From PALSA-243 sp963743705 (lineage in GTDB: Bacteria > Acidobacteriota > Terriglobia > Bryobacterales > Bryobacteraceae), in the NCBI GenBank assembly GCA_963743705.1, contig CAVUQS010000021.1, positions 62,001-126,000 of the forward strand: a DNA stretch of 64,000 bases. Reading direction: 5' to 3'. A program made the translations under genes and the position numbers. Positions 51,148 through 58,682 of the stretch are shown here, in pieces (within the stretch, counting starts at the first letter, position 1; every line of letters begins with the position of its first letter). The notes beneath the pieces are model-generated. The model made no database searches, was not told the DNA's origin, and worked only from the letters and a program-made list of their open reading frames with translations.

Positions 51148-53118
51148 TTATGCGATGTCGCCGTAGAATTTCCAGCTTGGCTGGTAATCGCGCGAGACTT
51201 TTTGCCCGTTGATGGTGAGGCGCACCATCTCGATGGGCATGTTGCCCTGCTGGTAGAGCGAATCGTGGAAGGCGCGGTTGGTCATTTTGCCGGACGCCAC
51301 GAGTTCCTTATGCAGGGCGTAGAATTCCAGAGCGCCGAGCATGTAGGCGCACTGATAGATGGGCTCGTAGGATCCGTTGAAGGAACGGCGCACTTCGCCT
51401 TCGGCGTTGGCCTTTTCGTGGCCGACGCGATCGATCAGGAATGCCACACATTCCGTGGCCTTCATCTTACTCAAGTGGAAGCTGAGCGAGAAGATGATGC
51501 GGGCGCAGCGGTGCATGCGCCAGAAGAGCGCGCCGACGCGCTGCTCGGGGGTGTGGGTGAAGCCGAGATCCCAGAGCAGCATTTCCCAATAGAAGGCCAT
51601 GCCCTCGGTCCAGAACGGCGTAGAGAAAATGGAGCGGTAGGTGCGATAGCGCTGCGTCATGTACTGCTGCATGTGGTGGCCGGGGATCAATTCGTGGAAG
51701 ACCGTGGCGCGCGCGAAAAAGATGTTGTTGCCGCGCAGGGCTTCGAGGCGCTCTTCGATGGTCTGGCTGCTGGCGGGGGAGGAAACCTGGATGGTGGCGC
51801 CGCCGGTGAAGAACGGGTTGACCAACTGCATCTGCGGCGTCATGGCTTCTTCCCAGTAATCCTGCTTGAGGAGCGCGGGAATGGTGACCAGCTCGTGCTT
51901 TTCGACGAACTCGATGGCCTCACGCGAGAGATCGCGGACGAGATAGATCATCTGGCCCGGCTCGACGTACTTGTTCTTGACGGCTTCGAGGGCCTTCTTC
52001 CAATCGGCGCCGAAGCCCATCTCGTTGGAAGCGCGCAGCATCTCTTTGTCGCACCAGGCGAATTCGCTGTTGGCGAGCGCGATCAATTGCTCGGGCGTGT
52101 AGGCGATCATCGCGGTGCGCAGGGATTCGAGGAGCGCTTCGCGTCCGGCGGGGCCGACGCCGGAGAGTTCTTCGTCGCTGCCTGACGGTCCGGCCGCAGC
52201 GCGACGTCCGCCGCGGCCGCCGTTGCCTTCCCCGCCACCGGCTGCGCCACGCCCGCCACCGCCGCCGCGGCCTCCACCGCCCCCGCGGCCACCGCCGAAC
52301 GCGGCGGCGCCACCGGCTTCGAGAGTTCCGGCAACGCCGGAAGTGGTGTGCAACAACTGGGCGTGCGCTTCGACCGCCTCATCGGCTTTCTTGTATTCGG
52401 CGTCTACCCACCAGACGAACTTGGGATCGTAGAGCGCGTAAAAGTCGTACCAGGTGCGCATGCTGTTGCGCAGTTGTTCGAGGCGCTGCGCGGCGCGGTT
52501 GAGGGTGGGCGGTTCGCTCTTGAGGCCGCCGATGGAATCCTTGGCGACGGCGATATCTTTTACCAGGCGGGTGAGGGTGATGGCGGTTTTCTGGCCGTCG
52601 ATGGTCTCCATGCGCCGGCGGTCTTCTTCGAGGCCGATGATGGTCTGCTGGAACGGGATGACGGCTTGAATTTTGGCTTCCTGCTGGCCTTCGGCGAGGA
52701 CCTGGCGCTGCTCACGGAGCAAACGGGCATGCAGGAGCAGGTAATCAACCTTGCCGGCTTGGCTGAGATCATCGAAGCGAATGTTTTCGAGCAGGCGCAA
52801 CTGATCGGCGTAGAATTTTTCCATCACCGACTGGCGGGCGACCGAACCGGGGAGGGCGTAGACGCGCTGGTAATCGCGCAGCTCGACGCCGTAGCGTTCG
52901 ATCACGGCTTTCAGTTCGCTGGCGCCCGTGTCGAGCGGCGTGCCATCTGCGCCGAGCGCGCAGTTGCAGTCTTCGGCTTTGGACGTCGGCACGGCGGGGG
53001 CTTTGGCGGCGCTCTTTTGGGCGTGCGCGGCGGGCTCAATTTGCGATGCGGCGCCTGCGCCGAGTAGTGCGAGGCTGCCGCGTTTGAGCAGGCCGCGGCG
53101 GTTGAGGTTGAAGGACAT
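51148..53118 (-). CDS. Secreted DUF885-family metalloprotease-like protein
   Basis: About 656 aa. A Tat-like leader (NRRGLLKRGSLALLGAGAAS) precedes a helical DUF885 domain. Its conserved metal site is FHELIPGHHMQQY (HExxxGHH), a variant zinc-binding motif, with AFYWEMLLWDLGF following. A Gly/Arg/Ala-rich insertion of about 45 residues starts near residue 270 and interrupts the helical domain. The ATG at 53118 follows GGGAGACC and starts the leader; the longer frame from 53238 lacks it. Peptidase activity is inferred from the family, not proven. Confidence 0.82.
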   Translation of the reverse strand: MSFNLNRRGLLKRGSLALLGAGAASQIEPAAHAQKSAAKAPAVPTSKAEDCNCALGADGTPLDTGASELKAVIERYGVELRDYQRVYALPGSVARQSVMEKFYADQLRLLENIRFDDLSQAGKVDYLLLHARLLREQRQVLAEGQQEAKIQAVIPFQQTIIGLEEDRRRMETIDGQKTAITLTRLVKDIAVAKDSIGGLKSEPPTLNRAAQRLEQLRNSMRTWYDFYALYDPKFVWWVDAEYKKADEAVEAHAQLLHTTSGVAGTLEAGGAAAFGGGRGGGGGRGGGGGRGAAGGGEGNGGRGGRRAAAGPSGSDEELSGVGPAGREALLESLRTAMIAYTPEQLIALANSEFAWCDKEMLRASNEMGFGADWKKALEAVKNKYVEPGQMIYLVRDLSREAIEFVEKHELVTIPALLKQDYWEEAMTPQMQLVNPFFTGGATIQVSSPASSQTIEERLEALRGNNIFFARATVFHELIPGHHMQQYMTQRYRTYRSIFSTPFWTEGMAFYWEMLLWDLGFTHTPEQRVGALFWRMHRCARIIFSLSFHLSKMKATECVAFLIDRVGHEKANAEGEVRRSFNGSYEPIYQCAYMLGALEFYALHKELVASGKMTNRAFHDSLYQQGNMPIEMVRLTINGQKVSRDYQPSWKFYGDIA

Positions 53119-53279
53119 GGTGGTCTCCCGATGAAAGCGTTTACTTTTAGGGCCAATTTTATAACGGTTGGGACGGGTTACTACCAGGGGTCGTTGGCTG
53201 GGAGGGGTGGATGACAAGCTGTCGCTAGCTTTCGACAACCTATGATCCGCAAAATCCCGCGCCTATAATTATCTGAACA

Positions 53280-54062
53280 ATGCCCACTGTCGTCGATTGT
53301 CCGCAGAGCAACCGGGCGCAGTGGAGTTTTCAGCTGTTCGGCGCGCGGGTCCGGGTGAAGTTCTGGTTCTGGCTTACGTTGTTGATTCTGGGCTCCGAAC
53401 GCGACCTACTGGGATTGCTCATCTGGGTGGGGGTCTGCTTTGTCTCGATACTGCTCCACGAGATGGGACATGTGTTTGCCTTCCGCTTTTTTCGCCGCGA
53501 TGCGGAGGTGGTGCTCTACGGATTCGGCGGACTGGCGATTCCGAATGGCGATGTCGAGGGACCTTTGGCCAAGGTGACGGTGGCGGCGGCCGGTCCGACG
53601 GCCGGTTTCTGCCTGGCGGGCCTCACACTCGCCCTTGCCAAACTGACGGGCGGTCACATCGTGATCTATTGGCACATGCTGCTACCGCATGCCAGCACCG
53701 TGCTCAACTACAAATTGATCGTGTGGTCGCACAGCGTCAGGTTGTATTTCCGCGCGATGTTGCTGGTCAACGACCTTCTCTTCGTGAACTTCTACTGGGG
53801 GCTGGTGAACCTGCTTCCGGTGTGGCCGCTGGATGGCGGGCATATCTCGCGCGCTCTGCTGGAAAAATGGGATCGTTACGACGGGCGCCGAAAATCGCTC
53901 ATCGCCTCGGTGGTGATCGCGGCCGCGGTGACGCTCGCGGGCATCGCGAACCACGAACCGTGGCTCGCCATTCTGTTCGGGCTTTTCGCAATCTCCAGCT
54001 TGCAAGCTTTGGAAGGCGAGGGGCGCGGCGTAATCCCTTCTTACCGGCGCTGGCGAGGTTAA
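53280..54062 (+). CDS. M50-family site-2-protease-like membrane metalloprotease
   Basis: A 260-aa membrane protein with several helices. The zinc motif is LLHEMGHVFAF in an early helix, and the second active-site motif is NLLPVWPLDGGHISRAL, the NPDG-type ligand loop. There is no PDZ domain, so it is a minimal M50 protease of the kind that cleaves transmembrane segments of regulators. It converges with the Ser/Thr kinase gene and overlaps its end by four bases. Confidence 0.85.
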   Translation: MPTVVDCPQSNRAQWSFQLFGARVRVKFWFWLTLLILGSERDLLGLLIWVGVCFVSILLHEMGHVFAFRFFRRDAEVVLYGFGGLAIPNGDVEGPLAKVTVAAAGPTAGFCLAGLTLALAKLTGGHIVIYWHMLLPHASTVLNYKLIVWSHSVRLYFRAMLLVNDLLFVNFYWGLVNLLPVWPLDGGHISRALLEKWDRYDGRRKSLIASVVIAAAVTLAGIANHEPWLAILFGLFAISSLQALEGEGRGVIPSYRRWRG

Positions 54063-56800
54063 TGGGTTTCAGCGCCCATTAGTTGGGGCCAGTTGAATAC
54101 GACGCTCAGATCGCGCGCGTTGACCGGGGGCGTTGTGTTGAGCACGAGAAATTTTCCGCCGCCGCGGGCGACATCATAAGAAAAGCCGCCGGCTGCCGGC
54201 ACTTGGCCGGGAAGGTGGAAAAGGGTCTGAGGGGCGGCGAAGATCAGATGAACCGGATCTTCAATCGCCACCGACGTGAGCAAAGCGCCGGGGGCCACGT
54301 AGAAGATTTCTTTCCCGCCGCGTTCCCAACGCGGTTCCACCCCGCCGGAAGGCGAAATACGGCGGCGGACGCTGAGAGCGGGAAAGTCTGAAACATAGAT
54401 CTCTGAGACTCCTTTCTCATCGGATTGATAGAGGAGCCATTTTCCGTCGGGGGAGAACTGACATCTAGAAAACGACGCGGGAGGGGACTCGAACGTTTTC
54501 CAAGGCGGCTGTCCGTCACGTAGAAAGCCGAGACCGCCGCCCTGACCTGGGGCGATCCGGCGATCGGCCGCGAGCGTCTTGCCGTCGGATGACAGGCTTC
54601 TCACGTCGTATCGCTCGGGCGACGTTATCACGGCCTGCGCGGGAGAAGCCGAATCCACCTGCCGCACGAGAATCTGGCTCTGCGTTTCCGTCCAAGAGGT
54701 GAAATAAAGGCGGGCGCTGTCATGCGACCACACCATGCCCGAAACCCGGCCGGCGGGATCGGAGAACGGACTTTGCAGGTTCCGGGGGAGATCGATCATC
54801 TCCACCCAAAAAAATCCCTCGCGGGACCGATGGTTCAGCACGGCAGCGTAGCGTTCGCCGGGTGACAACGAAACATCCCAGTAGTCGCCCGGTTGTCCCG
54901 CCGGACCGATGGGCTTCCCGCCGCGGTCCACCCACGCGAGGGCGCTTTGCTCGGAAGTCGCGCGCCGGAAAACCAGCGTCCCTGTCGCCGACAGACCGAA
55001 TTGCCCCACATCGTCTGAAATGGCGAGTCTCTCACCGGCGAGTGAGCCGGCGGACTCATTGAAGCGTTGTGCCCACAAATGGCCGTCCTTCGGAAAAACA
55101 AGAAAATCGCGACCGGATACGGGATCGTGGCCCAGCGCGGAAGGTCCATCCGAGACTGCCAGTTTCTTGCGGGGAACCTTGCCCACGGTATCCAGCGCAT
55201 CGAGATAAACGGCGTGATTGCGAGGATCGGTAGTCCGGGAGAAATAAATGAAACGATTCCCATCGGCCAGGAACTGCGGGAAACGAAGAGAGTTCTCCTT
55301 GAGACGATCGTCCAGGCCGACGACGACGACGGGATCGCCACCGTTTTCGGAAACCTTCATCAGGCCGTTGTAATTCACTCCGAAGAGAATGACGCCTTTG
55401 GAACTCCAGGCTCCGCCCCGGGCTGTTTGGGTAGACACTTCGCAAAGGGCCTCCGGAGCGCCGTGAGGCATTTTGATTTTCTTCAGCTTTCCGTCGGCGA
55501 AGAAAGCGATCTGCGTTCCGTCAGGCGACCAGAAGGGCTGCACGGCATTGCCGTCGGCGCCTTCGAGGCGCTCGAAGCGATCGGAATCGAGGCGGCGCGT
55601 CCAGAGAGCGGAATGGCCGTTGGCGGCGAGCGTCATCACGACGACTTTGCCGTCCGGCGAAATGACGGCGGCCCGCTCAACTGCCCGGGATCGGAGACCA
55701 AGCCCTCGGAGGGGATTTCCAAAGCGAGCTTCACGACCGAAGGCGCGGCGATTCGAGGACCGATCCCTTTCCACGCGACGACTGAAAGCAAGAGGATGAG
55801 CGCAGCAGCGGCGACCAGCCAAGGCCCGCCATGCACCGGCACGCGGTTTCGATGGAGCGGCGGCGGTTTGTGCGCGCGACCACTCGATGATGTGAGCGAG
55901 GTCGGCGGCGGATTGCCAGCGGTCGGCCGGATCTTCGCGAAGACATCGATCCACCAGTTGCGTGAACAGCGGCGTTTCCGCCGCCGGCGGAGGGCCGCCT
56001 CGTTTTCCACCAGCCATCTCGCGAAGGATCAATCCAAATGCGTAGATGTCGGTGCGGTGGTCGCAGCGCTTCCCTTCACGCTGCTCGGGAGACATGTACG
56101 CCGGAGTGCCCAGAACGCCTTGCGTCATCGTTTCGTCCGCCGCAGCCTTGGCTAGTCCAAAGTCGAGCACCTTCACCCCGGTCTTGGTCAACATGATGTT
56201 GCCGGGCTTCAGGTCGCGATGCACAATCCCTTTGGCGTGAGCGGCGGCAAGGGCGGAAGCTATCTGGGCGGCATATTGAAGGGCGAGATCGATGGGCAGC
56301 GGCCCTTTTTTCAGGCGCGATTCCAGGGTCTCGCCTTCCAGAAGCTCCATCACCAGAAAATCGGGGCCGACATCGTACAGCGTGCAGATGTGCGGGTGAT
56401 TGAGCGAAGAAATGGCGCGCGCTTCGCGTTCCAAACGATCGGTAAACCGCGCGCGCAGAAATTTTATCGCCACGGGGCGGTTCAGGCGGGTGTCGCGAGC
56501 CCGAAAGACTTCTCCCATGCCGCCGGCGCCGAGAGCGCCTTCGATTTCGTAGGGTCCCAGGCGCGCGCCGGGAGCGGGTTTGGCGGCCGTGTCCTCCGGG
56601 CCACCAAAGGCAAACCAGGCGGGGCGATTCAGGAACCCTTCCGGAGATGAATCGTCCTGGTGAAGGAGAGATTCGACCTGCTTACGCAAGTCGTGATCCT
56701 CTCCGCAGACCTGCTGGACATAGGTGGCGCGATCGGACGGCTCGCGATCTCGCGCCGCCTGATACACCTTTTCGATCCTTTGCCAACGTTCAGGAGTCAT
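54059..56800 (-). CDS. Ser/Thr protein kinase with C-terminal propeller; compensating frameshift pair
   Basis: The start MTPERWQRIEKVYQAARDRE is typical of these kinases. The kinase domain (about residues 80-320) has GAGGMGEVF, catalytic VHRDLKPGNIML, DFGLAKA and the APE-like GTPAYMSPEQ. The C-terminal ~500 residues form a PD40/WD40-like propeller (AVISPDGKVVVMTLA, VQPFWSPDGTQIAFF). Between them the frame is Arg-rich noise. The other minus-strand frame over about 55680-55880 reads HGGPWLVAAAALILLLSVVA then LALEIPSEGLVSDPGQ, an evident membrane helix and start of the sensor domain. Two opposite single-base changes therefore hide the transmembrane segment. The adjacent TIGR02999 sigma factor is a usual companion. 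Confidence 0.85.
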   Translation of the reverse strand: MTPERWQRIEKVYQAARDREPSDRATYVQQVCGEDHDLRKQVESLLHQDDSSPEGFLNRPAWFAFGGPEDTAAKPAPGARLGPYEIEGALGAGGMGEVFRARDTRLNRPVAIKFLRARFTDRLEREARAISSLNHPHICTLYDVGPDFLVMELLEGETLESRLKKGPLPIDLALQYAAQIASALAAAHAKGIVHRDLKPGNIMLTKTGVKVLDFGLAKAAADETMTQGVLGTPAYMSPEQREGKRCDHRTDIYAFGLILREMAGGKRGGPPPAAETPLFTQLVDRCLREDPADRWQSAADLAHIIEWSRAQTAAAPSKPRAGAWRALAGRRCCAHPLAFSRRVERDRSSNRRAFGREARFGNPLRGLGLRSRAVERAAVISPDGKVVVMTLAANGHSALWTRRLDSDRFERLEGADGNAVQPFWSPDGTQIAFFADGKLKKIKMPHGAPEALCEVSTQTARGGAWSSKGVILFGVNYNGLMKVSENGGDPVVVVGLDDRLKENSLRFPQFLADGNRFIYFSRTTDPRNHAVYLDALDTVGKVPRKKLAVSDGPSALGHDPVSGRDFLVFPKDGHLWAQRFNESAGSLAGERLAISDDVGQFGLSATGTLVFRRATSEQSALAWVDRGGKPIGPAGQPGDYWDVSLSPGERYAAVLNHRSREGFFWVEMIDLPRNLQSPFSDPAGRVSGMVWSHDSARLYFTSWTETQSQILVRQVDSASPAQAVITSPERYDVRSLSSDGKTLAADRRIAPGQGGGLGFLRDGQPPWKTFESPPASFSRCQFSPDGKWLLYQSDEKGVSEIYVSDFPALSVRRRISPSGGVEPRWERGGKEIFYVAPGALLTSVAIEDPVHLIFAAPQTLFHLPGQVPAAGGFSYDVARGGGKFLVLNTTPPVNARDLSVVFNWPQLMGAETH

Positions 56801-56872
56801 GCGTCCGGTTGGGCAAAGTATATGATGGCACGCTGGCGCGATCGCCCGGCCCAGGCGCACTTTCCTGCCGGA

Positions 56873-57523
56873 CTATTCCGGTTGGCCGGCGCTTTTTCCC
56901 GCGACGGCGATCGCGGACGACGATTCGATAGCGGCTGTGATCAAGTACACGTCTTCGGGAGCGAAAGCCAGTCCCGACCTGAACATCGTCCGGTAGTCAG
57001 CCCCATCCCAACGCGGTTTCATCAAGCCGGTTTTCGAGTGGCGAGAGACGCCCTCCAGCACATGGCCAATTTCATGCGCCAGGACGTGGCCGAGCAGCTT
57101 GCCAGTCTGGGGCTGGTGAAAATTTGAACCCAGCATGGCGATGCGGTCCGCAAATACGAGAATTGAGGTCACGTTCTCGCCGTAGGGACGCGCGGCGGCG
57201 AGGGCCTCCGCGTGTTGCCGATCGCAGAAGGCGGCAGGGGCCTCCGCCGCGAAGGCAATACCGATAACGCGCGCGCCACGACTGTCGCTTCGAGGTTGGC
57301 CATACCGCCATTCCAGGGTGACGCCGGCGGACGCAAGAAGCCGGGACGCCTGACGGCGGGCGAGGGTGATTTCCACTCCGTCGATCTCGGCCGAGCCGAG
57401 GGTCATGTAGATCACCACCCGGTTTTCCGCGATTTTGGACACAGGCGCCTTAGCTACCGCCCGGGTGGGGCTCCAGCATGTCACCAACGTCACTACCGCC
57501 GCCATCGCCAGGAAGCTCTTCAT
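56873..57523 (-). CDS. Secreted metzincin-like protein, 216 aa
   Basis: Signal peptide FLAMAAVVTLVTCWS, then a single domain with HVLAHEIGHVLEGVSRHS, an HExxHxxxxxxH zinc motif, followed by KTGLMKPRW, in which the Met resembles a metzincin Met-turn. The N-terminal part (MTLGSAEIDGVEITLARRQA) has no recognised fold. Activity is inferred from the motif only. It lies between the kinase and sigma-factor genes. Confidence 0.68.
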   Translation of the reverse strand: MKSFLAMAAVVTLVTCWSPTRAVAKAPVSKIAENRVVIYMTLGSAEIDGVEITLARRQASRLLASAGVTLEWRYGQPRSDSRGARVIGIAFAAEAPAAFCDRQHAEALAAARPYGENVTSILVFADRIAMLGSNFHQPQTGKLLGHVLAHEIGHVLEGVSRHSKTGLMKPRWDGADYRTMFRSGLAFAPEDVYLITAAIESSSAIAVAGKSAGQPE

Positions 57524-57609
57524 ACCATCCCTCCACTGGGGAGTGCGCTAACGGAGCGCAAGAACTATAACGGCCGCACGAAAATTTTTTGTTGATAGAA
57601 TCGGCTGGC

Positions 57610-58188
57610 ATGGCGGACGGACGGGCGCCACCCAAACCCGAGGACGTCACCAGGCTGTTGCAAGCTTGGGAAGGGGGCGACAAGGACGCCCTTTCGCGGC
57701 TGACTCCATTGGTTTTGGACCAACTGAGGCGAATCGCACATCGCCAGATGCGCGCCGAACACGGCGAACGGACGCTGCAGACCACGGCGTTGGTGAACGA
57801 AGCGTGGATACGGCTGGTGGATGTGGATCAGATGAAGTGGGAGGACCGGGCCCACTTCTTCGGCATCAGCGCACGGATCATGCGGCATATTCTGGTGGAG
57901 GCCGCGCGGGCGCGGCTGGCCGGAAAGCGCGGCGGCGGCGCTCTGCAAGTGACTTTCGACGAGGGTTTGCCGGCGGTATTAGACGATTCGAACTTCGTCG
58001 CGCTCGACGAAGCTCTTATCGGGCTGGCAGGGTTCGATGAACGGAAGGCGCGCGTGGTGGAATTGCGTTTCTTCGGGGGCTTGAGCGTGAAGGAGACCGC
58101 TCACGTGCTGGGCGTATCGGAGCAAAGCGTACACCGCGACTGGCGACTGGCGCGCGCGTGGCTGTTGCACGAACTGGGCGGGAAGTAG
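57610..58188 (+). CDS. ECF-type sigma factor, TIGR02999 / Sigma70_ECF (PF07638) family
   Basis: Starts MADGRAPPKPEDVTRLLQAW; conserved LTPLVLDQLRRIAHRQMRAE, then TLQTTALVNEAWIRLVD, HFFGISARIMRHILVEAARA and a region-4 helix ELRFFGGLSVKETAHVLGVS EQSVHRDW. The typical ~190-aa length and motif order match the TIGR02999 group, which in Acidobacteria and Planctomycetes often lies beside a Ser/Thr kinase, as here. No anti-sigma factor is adjacent, so the kinase is the likely controller; this is inference from gene order. A start seven codons upstream is also possible. Confidence 0.85.
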   Translation: MADGRAPPKPEDVTRLLQAWEGGDKDALSRLTPLVLDQLRRIAHRQMRAEHGERTLQTTALVNEAWIRLVDVDQMKWEDRAHFFGISARIMRHILVEAARARLAGKRGGGALQVTFDEGLPAVLDDSNFVALDEALIGLAGFDERKARVVELRFFGGLSVKETAHVLGVSEQSVHRDWRLARAWLLHELGGK

Positions 58189-58198
58189 GCAGCGGGTT

Positions 58199-58236
58199 GG
58201 CCGCGAGCTAAGCGCCGGGCAGAAGCCCGGCGGCAG
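58199..58236. repeat. Intergenic palindromic element between convergent genes
   Basis: GCGAGCTAAGCGCCGGGC followed by AGAAGCCCGGCGGCAGC: GCCGGGC and GCCCGGC form a 7-bp hairpin with a short loop. It retains the GAGCTAA and GAAGCCC words of the other gene-end repeats but is diverged, and lies between the sigma factor and hicA stops. Confidence 0.45.
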
Positions 58237-58244
58237 CGGTTCGG

Positions 58245-58442
58245 TCAGATATCGAGACCCGCGTCACGCGCGATCCGGAGGGCAAGCCCCGGCTTTAAGC
58301 TCTTGCTTCCATGCACGGGAATCGAGATGACTTTGCGCTCGCCGGGCTTGGAATAAATATGGTGGCTCCCATTAATGCGCCGGAGCGACCAGCCGTTCGC
58401 CACAAGCATTCGGCACATTTCTGCGCCGGTGATTGGCTTCAA
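58245..58442 (-). CDS. hicA: HicA-type mRNA interferase toxin
   Basis: A 65-aa double-stranded-RNA-binding-like protein: MKPITGAEMCRMLVANGWSL, then INGSHHIYSKPG with the catalytic histidine, and the IPVHGSKSLKPGLALRIARD end, matching YcfA/HicA length and order. HicA cleaves mRNA unless bound by HicB. The start overlaps the end of hicB by four bases, the coupling usual for this order of genes. Confidence 0.88.
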   Translation of the reverse strand: MKPITGAEMCRMLVANGWSLRRINGSHHIYSKPGERKVISIPVHGSKSLKPGLALRIARDAGLDI

Positions 58443-58648
58443 ACGGCTACATCCAGAATCTGGATGTTCGAGTCCGGCACCTCTCCGCGTTCCCGGAGGA
58501 CTTCCAGTACACCGGCGATAGCTTCCCGGATGTTGTGCTTAAGCTCATCTACCGTTTCGCCCTGGGAATAGCAGCCCGGAAGCGCCGGAACCTCTCCCCA
58601 GAAACCGCCCGCCGGGTCCTCGTGGATGACAACGGCATAATTCTGCAC
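58439..58648 (-). CDS. hicB: HicB-type antitoxin
   Basis: A 69-aa antitoxin with the partial RNase H fold of HicB: YAVVIHEDPAGGFWGEVPAL, PGCYSQGETVDELKHNIREA. The C-terminal DNA-binding extension of longer HicB proteins is missing, so this is the short form and may repress poorly without HicA. It is the first gene of the pair. Confidence 0.87.
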   Translation of the reverse strand: MQNYAVVIHEDPAGGFWGEVPALPGCYSQGETVDELKHNIREAIAGVLEVLRERGEVPDSNIQILDVAV

Positions 58649-58682
58649 GACTCAATTTTCCCACAAGAATTCCCGGCGCGAT

